Origin: Acidovorax sp. 1608163
GTDB taxonomy: Bacteria; Pseudomonadota; Gammaproteobacteria; Burkholderiales; Burkholderiaceae_C
Direction of reading: 5' to 3'
Assembly (NCBI RefSeq): GCF_003669015.1
Contig: NZ_CP033069.1
Location: 186,001-250,000, forward strand
DNA: 64,000 nt
Under the pieces are notes generated by a model, which saw only the letters and a list, made by a program, of their open reading frames with translations, ran no database searches and was not told the origin of the DNA. Shown in pieces: positions 52,335 to 61,039 of this stretch. A program made the position numbers and the translations under genes. Position 1 is the first letter of the stretch. Each line of letters begins with the position of its first letter.

Positions 52335-52373
52335 GCTTATGGGGCATAGCGCGGTGCGGCGCTCAGCGCTGGG

Positions 52374-54221
52374 TCAGAACGACTCCCAGTCACCGTCGTT
52401 GGAGGGCGCGCTGGCGGGTGTCTGTTTCGCCGGGGCCGCCAGTGGCGCAGACCGTGCGGGAGGGCGTGCTGCGGTGGCGGGCGAGTGGGCTGCCCGGTGG
52501 GGCAGTGCCCTGGGTGCCGGAGCCTTGGCCGTGCGCATGGGCGCGCGCACGGCGGGGGCGGCAGCGGCAGACACCGCCCTGCGTGGCGCCGGAGCGGGTG
52601 CCGCAGCAGGCTGCCATGCTGCGTGCTGCCCCACGGCCTGGCGGGTGTCGTTGTCTGCCAGGCTGAAGACCGCCACCGATGTCACCAGCGCGTGGGCTTG
52701 CTGGTTCAGGCTGCTGGCGGCTGCGGCCATTTGTTCGACCAGTGCGGCGTTTTGCTGGGTGGCCTGGTCCAGCTGGGCCACGGCCCCGCCGATGTGGCTG
52801 ATGCCGGTGGTCTGCTCGCGCGTGGCGGCGCTGATCTCGCCGATCAGGTCGGCCACGCGGCTGACTTCGCCCACGATCTCGGTCATGGCCGAGCCTGCGG
52901 TGTTGACCAGGGTGGAGCCCGCTTCCACCTTCTGCACGCTGGCCTCGATAAGGGTTTTGATCTCTTTGGCGGCCTGTGCGCTGCGCTGGGCCAGCGTGCG
53001 CACCTCGCCTGCCACCACGGCAAAGCCCCGGCCTTGCTCACCCGCACGGGCGGCTTCTACGGCCGCGTTCAGCGCCAGGATGTTGGTCTGGAAGGCAATG
53101 CCGTCGATCACGCTGATGATGTCGGCGATCTTGCGCGAGCTGGTGGTGATGTCGTCCATGGTGGTGACGACCTGGCCCACCACGGTGCCGCCATGCTCTG
53201 CGGCCGAGCGGGCGGCCGATGCCAGTTGGCTGGCCTGGTGCGCGGTGTCAGAGTTCTGTTTGACGGTGGCCGTCATCTCTTCCATCGACGAGGCGCTTTG
53301 CTGCAGATTGCTGGCCTGTTGTTCGGTGCGATGCGACAGGTCGGTGTTGCCCGTGGCAATCTCTTGCGAGCCCGCTTCGATGGAAGTGGCCGATGCGCGC
53401 ACGCTGCTCACGATGCTGGCCAGGGCCGCCTGCATCTCGCCCAGCGAAGCCAGCACACTGCTGGCGGGCGCGGTGGCGCTGCCCGGCACGGGGCCCAGAT
53501 TGCCCGATGCCACGCGCTTGGCGGCGGCGCTCAGCTCCAGCGGGTCTGCCCCCAGCGACCGCATCAGGCTGCGGTTGATCAGTGTGGCCAGCGCCAGGGC
53601 GGCTAGCACGGCGGCGATGGCGGCCAGGATGAGCGTGAGGCGCTTGGTGCTGAACTTGTCCGCCGCCTTCTGGATTTCCTTGTCGCCCGATGTGGCGATG
53701 AACTTGGTGTATTCCGACGTGGTGCCGATGAGCTGCTTGAGCAGCGGCTGGCACTCGGCGTTCATCTTGGCCGTGGCCTCGTCCTTCTTGCCTGCCAGGG
53801 CCATGCCCACAATGTCCAGCGCCACGGGGCCGTATTTGGCTTCGATGGTTTCGAGCTTCTGGAACAGTTCGCGCTCTTGCGCCTGGGCTTCCTTGGAATC
53901 GGCCAGGGCCTTCTTCAGCAAGGCCAGGCGCTCTTGCACGCGCTCGTGGGCGGCCTTCACGGCCACGGTTTCTGCGCTGATGTCTTCGGGGCTGTTCAGC
54001 AAGATCAGGTTGCGCGCCGCAATGGCGCGGGCGCTGGCGGCCGCCCGCACGTCGCGGGCCAGCCCGCCACGGCTGAATTCGTCGCTGACAAAGTCCTGGA
54101 ATTCGCGCTGGGATTCGCTGAGGCTGTGCACTGACAGGATGGACACCCCGATCAAGATGGCGATGAGCACCGAAAATGCGATCGTCAATTTTTGGGTAAT
54201 GGTTTGGTTGTGGAAGTTCAT
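52374..54221 (-). CDS. Methyl-accepting chemotaxis protein with 4-helix-bundle sensor
   Basis: A 615-residue chemoreceptor. The first helix is [19 protein letters not shown], the periplasmic region (about 35-190) looks like a 4HB_MCP helical bundle, and the second helix is [25 protein letters not shown] segment precedes the cytoplasmic coiled coil with tip [20 protein letters not shown] (about 385-415). The tail has an Ala/Pro-rich linker of about 80 residues ending in GDWESF, a close match to the NWETF pentapeptide that tethers CheR and CheB. The Cache receptor at 24100 has no such tail. It is a Tsr/Tar-like major receptor by this criterion. Ligand unknown. Confidence 0.94.
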   Translation of the reverse strand: MNFHNQTITQKLTIAFSVLIAILIGVSILSVHSLSESQREFQDFVSDEFSRGGLARDVRAAASARAIAARNLILLNSPEDISAETVAVKAAHERVQERLALLKKALADSKEAQAQERELFQKLETIEAKYGPVALDIVGMALAGKKDEATAKMNAECQPLLKQLIGTTSEYTKFIATSGDKEIQKAADKFSTKRLTLILAAIAAVLAALALATLINRSLMRSLGADPLELSAAAKRVASGNLGPVPGSATAPASSVLASLGEMQAALASIVSSVRASATSIEAGSQEIATGNTDLSHRTEQQASNLQQSASSMEEMTATVKQNSDTAHQASQLASAARSAAEHGGTVVGQVVTTMDDITTSSRKIADIISVIDGIAFQTNILALNAAVEAARAGEQGRGFAVVAGEVRTLAQRSAQAAKEIKTLIEASVQKVEAGSTLVNTAGSAMTEIVGEVSRVADLIGEISAATREQTTGISHIGGAVAQLDQATQQNAALVEQMAAAASSLNQQAHALVTSVAVFSLADNDTRQAVGQHAAWQPAAAPAPAPRRAVSAAAAPAVRAPMRTAKAPAPRALPHRAAHSPATAARPPARSAPLAAPAKQTPASAPSNDGDWESF

Positions 54222-54574
54222 GGCCTGCGGGTCATCCGCGTGTAGCGGTGGGAAGGGGTGTCATTGCTTTTGACAATTAATTGACGTTTGCCTGTTTTGC
54301 ATGCAAATGATGCAATTTGTGGTTGTTTTTACCGGCGTATGCAGTATGCGGTGGCTGTTGCCCATAGGGTGTAGGACGCCGCAGACATCAGAGCGCCACG
54401 CAGGGGTATCGGGCGGCGCCGCCTGCGCAGGCCGTTTTGAGGGCCCGAATTTTTGGGTGTTGCGGGTGATGGCGCCCATGCAACCTTGCGGCCGGTGGGT
54501 GCTCAGACCCTGGGTGCGTTGGCCTGCCCCGGGGCCCGCGCCCTCTCTTTTTTTCTGAACAGGTGGCCCAGCCC
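54222..54574. other. Divergent promoter region, no gene seen
   Basis: This 353-base gap between the chemoreceptor and the DUF1439 gene contains an AT-richer stretch (54260-54330) with TTGCAT and ATGCAA arms around GCAAATG at 54297-54315, a possible operator or extended promoter. I see no open frame that could be a gene. Confidence 0.4.
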
Positions 54575-55135
54575 ATGCATCGCCGATCTTTTTTGAACCA
54601 CTTGACCGCCGCCTGCGCACTGGCCAGCCTGCCAGGCCTGGCCCAGGCCCAGCCACGCTGGACGGTGCCGCTGGACCAACTGCAAGAGCGCGTGGCCCAG
54701 CGCTTTCCCTTGCGCTACCCGGTGCAGGGCATGCTCGATTTGACCGTGCACACGCCCCAGCTGGCCCCGCTGCCTGCTGCCAACCGCCTGAGCGCCGCCA
54801 TGGCCGTGGACGCCGCAGGCCAAGCCCTGCGCCGCGCCCACAGCGGGCAGCTGGTGGTGGAGTTTGCGCTGCGCTACGAGCCCAGCGACCGCACCGTGCG
54901 CGCCCACCAGCTGCGGCTGGCGCGGCTGCAGTTCCCCACCCTGCAGCCTGCGGTGGTCGATCTCCTCAATGTCTACGGCCCCGCGCTGGCCCAGCAGTCT
55001 TTGATGGAAGTGGTGCTGCACCAGGTCAAACCACAAGAGCTGGCGCTGCTGGACGGCCTGGGCCTGCAGCCGGGCGCAATCACCGTGACGGACAGCGGGC
55101 TGGAAGTGGCATTTGTTCACAGGCCCCCAGGGTGA
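54575..55135 (+). CDS. DUF1439-like exported protein
   Basis: A 186-residue protein beginning MHRRSFLNHLTAACALASLP with cleavage after AQA near residue 26, probably a Tat signal (RRSFL). The mature part fits the DUF1439 pattern (a lipid-binding-protein-like fold): VPLDQLQERVAQRFPLRY, GMLDLTV, and LRLARLQFPTLQPAVVDLLN. The ATG at 54575 is preferred over a GTG at 54563 because it begins at the double Arg. Function unknown; an outer-membrane or periplasmic role is likely. Confidence 0.8.
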   Translation: MHRRSFLNHLTAACALASLPGLAQAQPRWTVPLDQLQERVAQRFPLRYPVQGMLDLTVHTPQLAPLPAANRLSAAMAVDAAGQALRRAHSGQLVVEFALRYEPSDRTVRAHQLRLARLQFPTLQPAVVDLLNVYGPALAQQSLMEVVLHQVKPQELALLDGLGLQPGAITVTDSGLEVAFVHRPPG

Positions 55136-55225
55136 CCGAGGTGCCGTGCAGGGGGCATGTTTGGACTATCCAGCCCATGCTGCCGTCTCACCTGGAGGAC
55201 CCACCAGTGGGGCCTTGCGCGGGGA

Positions 55226-56206
55226 TCACCTTGTCTGGCGTGCGCGGGGCCTCTTCCCCGGTTCTGCCTGAGCGAGACCCAGTTCCTGGGGCGTGAGGGC
55301 ATACGCGGGATTGTTGGCCAGCATCTCCACCGCCAAGTCGATGAAGGCACGAACCCTTTCGGGCAGTGCTTTGCGGTTGCCGTAGTACACGTACAAGCCC
55401 AGGTGCTGCGCTACATGCTGGGGCAACAGTGGCACCAAATGTCCGCTGCGCACCAGTGGGGCGGCCGTGGTTCCCACCAGTTGGCCCACTGCGTGGCCGC
55501 CCAGTACCGCGCGGGCCTCGACTTCGATGTCGTTGGTGCAGAACGCGGGCAGGATGTCACGAGCGACGATGTCATCGCCTACCTGGAATTCCCAGGGCAT
55601 GGGCTTGCCGGTGGCAGCGTGGCGAAAGCCACTGCAACGGTGCTGGGCCAGATCAGCGATGCATGTGGGCGCTCCGTGGCGAGCGATGTACGCGGGTGAG
55701 GCGCAAACGATGAGTTGCAGGCTTAGCAGCCGCCGTGCCACGACGCCCCCTTCGGGCGGGTACCCCGAGCGAAAGCCCACGTCCACGCGGTCTTCCACCC
55801 AGTTGCCAATGCGGTCGTCCAACTGCACATCGGGCTCCACTTGCGGGTGACGGCGACAGAATTCGGTGATGACTGGCCAGACCACTTCCAGCAAGATGGA
55901 GCGCGGCGCCACGATGCGCAGTGGCCCGGCCATCGCTTCGCCCCCTCTGCGCGCGCCCTGTATGGCCTGTTGCAGCGTTGCCAGTCCCGGTTGTGCGGAC
56001 GCCAGGAACTGCCGGCCCTCCTCGGTCAGGCTCAGGCTGCGCGTGGTGCGGTGAAACAGCCGCACCCCCAAATGGGACTCCAGTTGCCCCAGCAATTGGC
56101 TGGATGCCTGGGGCGTGATGCCTTGTGCGGCTGCTGCCTGGCGCAGGCTGCCCATTTCGGCGGCCTTGGCAAAGTTGAAGATGGCACGCAGTTCGTTGAT
56201 GGCCAT
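55226..56206 (-). CDS. LysR-family transcriptional regulator
   Basis: A 326-residue LysR regulator. MAINELRAIFNFAKAAEMGS and GITPQASSQLLGQLESHLGV form the DNA-binding domain, though the sequence TPQASS deviates from the usual SPSAVS. The effector domain has MAGPLRIVAPRSILLEVVWP and VDVGFRSGYPPEGGVVARRL. The ATG at 56206 fits the domain start. It is divergent from the short-chain dehydrogenase at 56396, its probable target. Confidence 0.9.
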   Translation of the reverse strand: MAINELRAIFNFAKAAEMGSLRQAAAAQGITPQASSQLLGQLESHLGVRLFHRTTRSLSLTEEGRQFLASAQPGLATLQQAIQGARRGGEAMAGPLRIVAPRSILLEVVWPVITEFCRRHPQVEPDVQLDDRIGNWVEDRVDVGFRSGYPPEGGVVARRLLSLQLIVCASPAYIARHGAPTCIADLAQHRCSGFRHAATGKPMPWEFQVGDDIVARDILPAFCTNDIEVEARAVLGGHAVGQLVGTTAAPLVRSGHLVPLLPQHVAQHLGLYVYYGNRKALPERVRAFIDLAVEMLANNPAYALTPQELGLAQAEPGKRPRARQTR

Positions 56207-56395
56207 GGGGTGTGATTGCCCAAGAGGGAGCGCAGTCGATGTGGATTGGCAACCATGCGTTGCCAATGAATCCGTGAATTATGGGCTATTCAAATGGCAA
56301 TGCCGTCCCTAAAGTTCATCGCTGCGGGCGCGGTAAGACGCCCGCCCACCCCTGATGGGGCCCTTTCCACACCACCACCCACTCCTTCATTCGCC

Positions 56396-57298
56396 ATGGC
56401 CGTTGCTGTTCCTTCCTCCACACCCCATAACAACTCTTCCTACCCCCGCGTCTGGATGATCACCGGCGCCTCGCGCGGTATCGGCGCGCGCATTGCCGAG
56501 GCCGCGCTGGCCCAGGGCGACGCCGTTATCGCCACGTCGCGCGACGCCGCATCGATCGAAAAGCGCTTTGGCGGGCACGATGCCCTGTTGCCCCTGGCGC
56601 TGGACGTGACCGACGAGGCCCAGGCCCGCCATGTCGCAGGTGCGGCGCTCGACCGTTTCGGCCGCATCGACGTGCTGGTCAACAACGCGGGCTACGGCCT
56701 GCTGGGCGCGGTGGAAGAGGCCACCGCCGACGAGGTGCTGCGCCTGTACGACACCAATGTGTTTGGCCTGCTGCATGTGACCCGCGCTGTGCTGCCTGCC
56801 ATGCGCGCGCGCCGCGCCGGGCATGTGGTCAACATCTCGTCGCTGGGCGGCGTGCAGTCGGCCGCCGGGTTTGGCCTGTACTGCTCCACCAAGTTCGCGG
56901 TCGAGGGCATCACCGAGGCGTTGCACGCCGAGCTGGCGCCGCTGGGTATCCACGCCACCGTGGTGGAGCCCGGGTACTTCCGCACCGAGTTCCTGGACAG
57001 CGCCTCGCTGGCCGTGTCGCCCCAGATGCTGGACGACTACGCGCAGAGCGCCGGTGCCGTGCGCGAGGCCGCACGCCGCATCAACCTGAACCAGCCCGGC
57101 GACCCTGTGCGCCTGGCCCAGGCCGTGATGCAGCTGGTGGCCAGCCCCCACCCGCCGCTGCGCCTGCCGCTGGGTACGGACACGCTGCAAACCATTGCCG
57201 ACAAACATGCCTTTGTGGCAAAAGAGACGGCGCAGTGGCGTGCGGTGGCGGCGTCCACAGACTTCCCGGTGCAGGGCGCGGCGCCTCAGACGGTGTGA
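56396..57298 (+). CDS. Short-chain dehydrogenase/reductase
   Basis: A 300-residue SDR enzyme of the classical type. The cofactor motif is MITGASRGIGARIAEAAL, then LDVTDEAQ, VLVNNAGYG, VVNISSLGG and the catalytic YxxxK in LYCSTKFAVEGITEALHAEL. The C-terminus (PLGTDTLQTIADKHAFVAKE) matches a subgroup often annotated as oxidoreductase of unknown substrate. The ATG at 56396 is the usual start; the frame open upstream to 56294 is not conserved. Probably regulated by the divergent LysR protein. A hairpin with a T-run follows at 57347. Confidence 0.93.
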   Translation: MAVAVPSSTPHNNSSYPRVWMITGASRGIGARIAEAALAQGDAVIATSRDAASIEKRFGGHDALLPLALDVTDEAQARHVAGAALDRFGRIDVLVNNAGYGLLGAVEEATADEVLRLYDTNVFGLLHVTRAVLPAMRARRAGHVVNISSLGGVQSAAGFGLYCSTKFAVEGITEALHAELAPLGIHATVVEPGYFRTEFLDSASLAVSPQMLDDYAQSAGAVREAARRINLNQPGDPVRLAQAVMQLVASPHPPLRLPLGTDTLQTIADKHAFVAKETAQWRAVAASTDFPVQGAAPQTV

Positions 57299-57346
57299 GT
57301 CAATGCTCCTGTTTTAGTAGCTGGTAACGACCAGCCACCGAGCGGC

Positions 57347-57372
57347 AGGGGCTGTTTTGGCCCCTATTTTTG
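57347..57372 (+). terminator. Probable terminator after the SDR gene
   Basis: AGGGGC and GCCCCT form a 6-bp stem with a TGTTTTG loop, followed by ATTTTTGGG. The sequence before it (TTTTAGTAGCTGGTAACGACCAGC) is a distant relative of the dispersed palindromes. Confidence 0.6.
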
Positions 57373-57401
57373 GGCCTGGGTGCTGCGGGGGCTGCCGACG
57401 C

Positions 57402-57959
57402 TCACACTGGCCGCGCAAACTCCATCACCCAGTTCACCTCCCAGGTCGCGCCGCCGTCGTCCGAAAACGCCTGCTGCCAGCGCGGCGCGCCGGTGTGCAT
57501 CTGCGACCACTGAAAGCGCACGCGCACCGGGCGGCCCTCGAACAGCTCCTCGCCTTCAAGCAGGCCCACGCCGTTCTGAAAACCACCCACCACGGGCGGC
57601 AGCAGCTGGCCGGTGGCAGGGTCCAGGCCGCCGGTGAGGTTGTCGAGCCAGTAGATGCTCCAGCGCTGCGATGCCGGGCAGTACACCCGCAGCGACATAC
57701 CCACATAGCCAGGCTTCCACACGAGTGGCGTGAAGTCGTCGCAGTTGCCGATGCCCGCGGGCAGCGGGCGCGCGGTGCCGGTGGCGTCGAACACCTCCCA
57801 GTCGTGGCAGCCCGCCAGGCGACGCACCAAGCGCGTGTTGCGGATGCGCCAGGGGCCCATGAGGAAGTCGAAGTCGCGCGCGGCGCTGGGGGCCACTGTG
57901 GGCGAGGGGATGGTGATGAGATGGGGCGTGGTCATGGCGGTGCTCTGGTGGGGCTTCAT
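57402..57959 (-). CDS. Hypothetical protein coupled to a NIPSNAP-family gene
   Basis: A 185-residue soluble protein. Recognisable segments, DFDFLMGPWRIRNTRLVRRL, GIGNCDDFTP, RVYCPASQRWSIYWLDN and RVRFQWSQMHTGAPRWQQAF, place it in a lipocalin-like group of uncharacterised proteins near DUF1579. Its ATG at 57959 overlaps the stop of the NIPSNAP gene (ATGA); an alternative ATG is at 57935. Together with that gene it forms an operon divergent from a WYL regulator. Function unknown. Confidence 0.8.
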   Translation of the reverse strand: MKPHQSTAMTTPHLITIPSPTVAPSAARDFDFLMGPWRIRNTRLVRRLAGCHDWEVFDATGTARPLPAGIGNCDDFTPLVWKPGYVGMSLRVYCPASQRWSIYWLDNLTGGLDPATGQLLPPVVGGFQNGVGLLEGEELFEGRPVRVRFQWSQMHTGAPRWQQAFSDDGGATWEVNWVMEFARPV

Positions 57960-58729
57960 GCGTGCAAGGCGCTGCGCGCCGTGGGCTGCAGGCGCAAGGT
58001 GTGGGGCGGGCCCGCCATCCAGGGGGCCAGGCCCGGGGCCTCGCCGTGCTCCCAGGCGCCGCTGCTGGTCACGGCCTGGGCGGCCGCTGCGCTGCCAAAC
58101 AGGGCCAGTGCCAGCAGCACGGGCTCGCCCTCTCGCACGGGCAGGCGGGGGAAGGTGTTGGCGCGGGCCTCGGTGCAGTACCACGCCACCTGGCGCGCGC
58201 CACTGCGCTGCAGCAGCGGGGCCATGCGGTGGTGGCAGAAGTCCAGCAGTGCGGGTGTGGGGCTCTCGTGCAAAGGGAAGACGGTGGCGGTGAGCACGCC
58301 CGGTGCCGCACCGCTGCAGCCCGGCGCGGGGCGCGTGTGCTGGGGCAGTGCGATGGCGGCGCCGGGCCAGGCAGGGCGCAGCAGCAGCACATTGTCCGAA
58401 TCGACCATGGTGGCGTTGGCTGCATTGCGGTGCGCGGCCCACACCGGGCCGCCATAGAAGCCTTCGAGCGCGCAGCGGCGGGATTCCATGTTGGCAAAGC
58501 CGCGCAGCCACACAAACATGTCGGGCCGGTCCAGGTCGCGGAACTGACCCAGCACACGCATGCCCTGGGCCTCCTGCGTTTCCACGAACTCGCGGTCGAA
58601 CAGGTCGATGAGCACCTCGCGCTGCTGCGGGTGCAGTGTGTACTGGCGCAGCTCGACGACGGCACATTCGTCGTCGGCGGGCGCTGCTGCGCAGGGAGGG
58701 GGTGGCGTTGCCATGAGGGCTTTGGGCAT
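57956..58729 (-). CDS. NIPSNAP-family protein
   Basis: A 257-residue protein with a NIPSNAP-type alpha/beta-barrel start: CAVVELRQYTLHPQQREVLI and FGQFRDLDRPDMFVWLRGF-like segment LGQFRDLDRPDMFVWLRGFA, followed by MESRRCALEGFYGGPVWAAH. AGGAG lies six bases before the ATG at 58729; the open frame upstream to 59032 is antisense to the WYL regulator. The start is right beside the palindrome at 58788, so this operon is very probably repressed or activated by the WYL protein. Biochemical function unknown. Confidence 0.86.
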   Translation of the reverse strand: MPKALMATPPPPCAAAPADDECAVVELRQYTLHPQQREVLIDLFDREFVETQEAQGMRVLGQFRDLDRPDMFVWLRGFANMESRRCALEGFYGGPVWAAHRNAANATMVDSDNVLLLRPAWPGAAIALPQHTRPAPGCSGAAPGVLTATVFPLHESPTPALLDFCHHRMAPLLQRSGARQVAWYCTEARANTFPRLPVREGEPVLLALALFGSAAAAQAVTSSGAWEHGEAPGLAPWMAGPPHTLRLQPTARSALHA

Positions 58730-58787
58730 GGGGGCTCCTGGTGAAAAGGGGGCAGAGAAACACAACGAGCCCGCAGTCTGCGCCGCC

Positions 58788-58812
58788 ATACCTGCCACCT
58801 TGTGGCAGGTAT
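58788..58812. promoter_or_regulatory. Perfect 11-bp palindrome, WYL-regulator operator candidate
   Basis: ATACCTGCCAC and GTGGCAGGTAT separated by CTT, midway in the gap between the divergent NIPSNAP operon and the WYL regulator gene. Length and position fit the binding site of a dimeric DeoR/WYL-type protein. Confidence 0.65.
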
Positions 58813-58864
58813 TTGGGATATCTTTGCGCATCGCTTTTCTCGGCACACCCGGCCGTTCCCCACC

Positions 58865-59851
58865 ATGCGCGCCAGCCGCCTGCTTTCCCTTCAGATGCTG
58901 CTCGAAACCCGGGGCCGCATGAGCGCAACCGCGCTGGCCGATGCGCTGGAGGTGTCGGTGCGTACGCTCTACCGCGACGTGGACCAGTTGAGCGCCGCCG
59001 GTGTGCCCATCTATGCCGAGCGGGGGCGACACGGCGGTTTTGCGCTGTTGCCGGGGTGGAAGACCACGCTCACCGGCCTCACGCCGTCCGAGGCGCAGGC
59101 CGTGTTCTTGAGCGGCTTGCCCGGCCCCGCGCAGGACCTGGGCCTGGGCGGCGATGTGGCGGGCGCACGGCTGAAGCTGCTGGCAGCGCTACCCGCCGCC
59201 TGGCGCGAGGACGCCCAGCGCGTGAGTGCCCGCCTGCACCTGGACCCGGTGGACTGGTACCGCGAGAGCGACCCCACGCCACACCTGCCCACGGTGGCCG
59301 CAGCGGTGTGGAGTGGCCACCAGATCGCGATGCGTTACACCAGTTGGACGGACACCGTGGAGCGCACTGTGAGCCCGTTGGGCTTGGTGCTGAAGGCGGG
59401 CGTGTGGTACTTGGTTGCCATGCCCACGGGCGCGGACGAGCGCGCGCCTCGCACGTACCGGGTCTCGAACATCCTGGCGGCCACCGTGCTGGACAAGTCG
59501 GCCAGACGCCCCGCGCGCTTTGACTTGCCCGCCTATTGGGCCGCGTCGATCCAGCGTTTTGAGTCGGGCCTGTACACGGGTGAGGCCGTGCTGCTGGCCA
59601 CGCCCGCTGGCCTGCGGGGCCTGCGCGTCCTCAGCAGCGCCGTGGCGCGCGCAGTGGCCGCCGCGCCACCGTCCCGCCGCAAGGATGGCCGCACGGCCGT
59701 GACGATCCCCATCGAGTCGGTGGAGCATGTCTGCGGCCAACTGATGCGACTGTCACCCCAGGTGGAGGTGCTGCGGCCCGCGGCATTGCGCCGCGCGCTG
59801 GTGGTGCGGGTGCTGGCCACGGCGCGGCTGTATGGGCTGGTTGCCAGATGA
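58865..59851 (+). CDS. WYL-domain transcriptional regulator (YafY type)
   Basis: A 328-residue regulator with an N-terminal HTH_11 winged helix (LLSLQMLLETRGRMSATALA, VRTLYRDVDQLSAAG) and a WYL domain in which the motif appears as VWYLVAMPTGAD after LGLVLKAG, followed by the WCX extension with YRVSNILAATVLDK. WYL proteins bind small ligands or single-stranded DNA. It is divergent from the NIPSNAP operon with a perfect palindrome between. The ATG at 58865 begins the helix-turn-helix. Confidence 0.9.
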   Translation: MRASRLLSLQMLLETRGRMSATALADALEVSVRTLYRDVDQLSAAGVPIYAERGRHGGFALLPGWKTTLTGLTPSEAQAVFLSGLPGPAQDLGLGGDVAGARLKLLAALPAAWREDAQRVSARLHLDPVDWYRESDPTPHLPTVAAAVWSGHQIAMRYTSWTDTVERTVSPLGLVLKAGVWYLVAMPTGADERAPRTYRVSNILAATVLDKSARRPARFDLPAYWAASIQRFESGLYTGEAVLLATPAGLRGLRVLSSAVARAVAAAPPSRRKDGRTAVTIPIESVEHVCGQLMRLSPQVEVLRPAALRRALVVRVLATARLYGLVAR

Positions 59852-60054
59852 GGGGTTGTGGGTTTTGCTATTAAATCAATAGCTTTATCGGATTGATGGA
59901 TGGGCGCTATCAGCCGATAGCGTCATAGGAGCCCGTTCAGAGTCTTTTGGGAGCCGCACAAGTACCTTGCGCATCTTTGTCCACAAAGACCGTTGTGTGA
60001 CTCCTGGAATATCGTCAACAGGCTCCTGGACTTGGCCCAGCGCATGCGCGGGGG
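59852..60054. repeat. Decayed repeat region (AACCTGTTC-type and palindrome remnants)
   Basis: Contains TTTTGCTATTAAATCAATAGC (59865), a decayed TAGCGCTT-family copy with a CGCTATC-agcc-GATAGCG stem, then GTTCAGAGTCTTTTGGGAGC (59938) and GCACAAGTACCTTGCGC, which parallel the left half of the element at 60055 with about 25% changes. ATCGTCAACAGGCTC near 60012 resembles its right end. No gene. Confidence 0.55.
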
Positions 60055-60264
60055 CTCAGAACCTGTTCAAAGTCTTTTTAGAGTTGCACAAGCGCCTTGC
60101 CGGGCGCCCGGCAAGGCGCTTGCCCGAAGGGTTGGAGTGAAATCGGGCGATTGGACGCCCCGGCTGCTTGTATGGGCACAAGCCCATGCGGCGCACCCGA
60201 AGCATTCACTCATCCCGATTGCACTCCAATGCAATCTCCAAAAAAGACTTTGAACAGGTTCTCA
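60055..60264. mobile_element. MITE-like element with AACCTGTTC inverted ends
   Basis: Ends CTCAGAACCTGTTCAAAGTC and its near-perfect inverse (right end GACTTTGAACAGGTTCTCAG) extend over about 28 bases. Inside is a perfect 30-base palindrome with no loop (60091-60120, AGCGCCTTGCCGGGC and inverse) and an outer stem TTGGAGTGAAATCGGG/CCCGATTGCACTCCAA. The element is non-coding and its right end includes the stop codon of the tetR gene, so it supplies that gene's last bases or terminator. Confidence 0.75.
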
Positions 60265-60927
60265 GAGCCCTCGTTCCACCATGTCCAGCAGTCGCTGGCC
60301 CAGCTGGTCCAGCATCTGCTGGGGCGTGCTACGCAGCGGCCCGTCGATGGCCAGCAGCGCCATGCCATGCACCGTGGACCAGGCCAGGTATTCGGCGCCG
60401 GGGCGGCGCGCGGGCGGTAGGGCGCCAGCGGCCACCAGGTCGTCCAGCGCGGCGCTCAGGTGCTGGAAGGGGTTGAGTCCTGTGGCGCCGCCCATGGCGG
60501 GGTCTGGGTTTTGCTGCACCGTGAAGCGGCCACCGAAGGCGGTGCGAAAGAGCCCTGTCTCGGCGTGCGCAAACCGCAGGTAGCCTGCGCCCACGGCGCG
60601 CACCTTGGCATGGGCCTGCTCTGTGGGCGTGCCGGTGGTGGGCACCTGGGTCAGTTCGGTCTCCATGGACCGCGCGGCGGCGGCCACGGCAGCAGCGCGC
60701 ACGGCACCCAGCAAGTCGTCCCGGTTGGCGAAATGGCGGTACGCCGCATTGGGCGCCACACCCGCGCGGCGTGTGGCCTCGCGCAGCACCACCGCATCCG
60801 GGCCGCCCTGGCGCGCCAGTTCGATGCCTGCGTCCAGCAGCGCACGGTGCAGGTCGCCGTGGCGGTAGGTGGTGCGTGCGGTGGGCTCACTGGATGTGGC
60901 GGCTTTGTTGCGGGGGGTTACGGTCAT
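60262..60927 (-). CDS. TetR-family transcriptional regulator
   Basis: A 221-residue TetR repressor: TYRHGDLHRALLDAGIELAR and RRAGVAPNAAYRHFANRDDL form the DNA-binding domain, followed by a ligand domain of the TetR_C_33-like type (GYLRFAHAETGLFRTAFGG). The ATG at 60927 is preferred over a GTG at 60948, which lies inside the first operator dyad. It is divergent from the VOC/GST/DUF1579 operon and probably represses both itself and that operon. Its stop lies in the end of a repeat element. Confidence 0.92.
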   Translation of the reverse strand: MTVTPRNKAATSSEPTARTTYRHGDLHRALLDAGIELARQGGPDAVVLREATRRAGVAPNAAYRHFANRDDLLGAVRAAAVAAAARSMETELTQVPTTGTPTEQAHAKVRAVGAGYLRFAHAETGLFRTAFGGRFTVQQNPDPAMGGATGLNPFQHLSAALDDLVAAGALPPARRPGAEYLAWSTVHGMALLAIDGPLRSTPQQMLDQLGQRLLDMVERGL

Positions 60928-60941
60928 GGACAGCTTGGATG

Positions 60942-60954
60942 TGGACACTGTCCA
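60942..60954. promoter_or_regulatory. TetR operator candidate 1
   Basis: TGGACA-c-TGTCCA is a perfect dyad 15 bases upstream of the tetR start. Confidence 0.6.
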
Positions 60955-60971
60955 TTATCTTTGCTATTGTT

Positions 60972-60988
60972 TGTGGACGGTGTTCACA
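60972..60988. promoter_or_regulatory. TetR operator candidate 2
   Basis: TGTGGACGGTGTTCACA is an imperfect dyad of the same half-site (TGTGgAC/GTtCACA), 17 bases beyond candidate 1. Two similar sites between divergent genes support real operators. Confidence 0.55.
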
Positions 60989-61039
60989 ATGACGTTTGCA
61001 CCGTTGCCACTCCGTCCGTTCCATCCCGCAGGAGATCCC

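Noticed and set aside
60869..61039. N-terminal extension of the PhnB-like VOC gene
   Set aside because: This stretch contains the TetR operators and start; a good AGGAG site and conserved start are at 61040.
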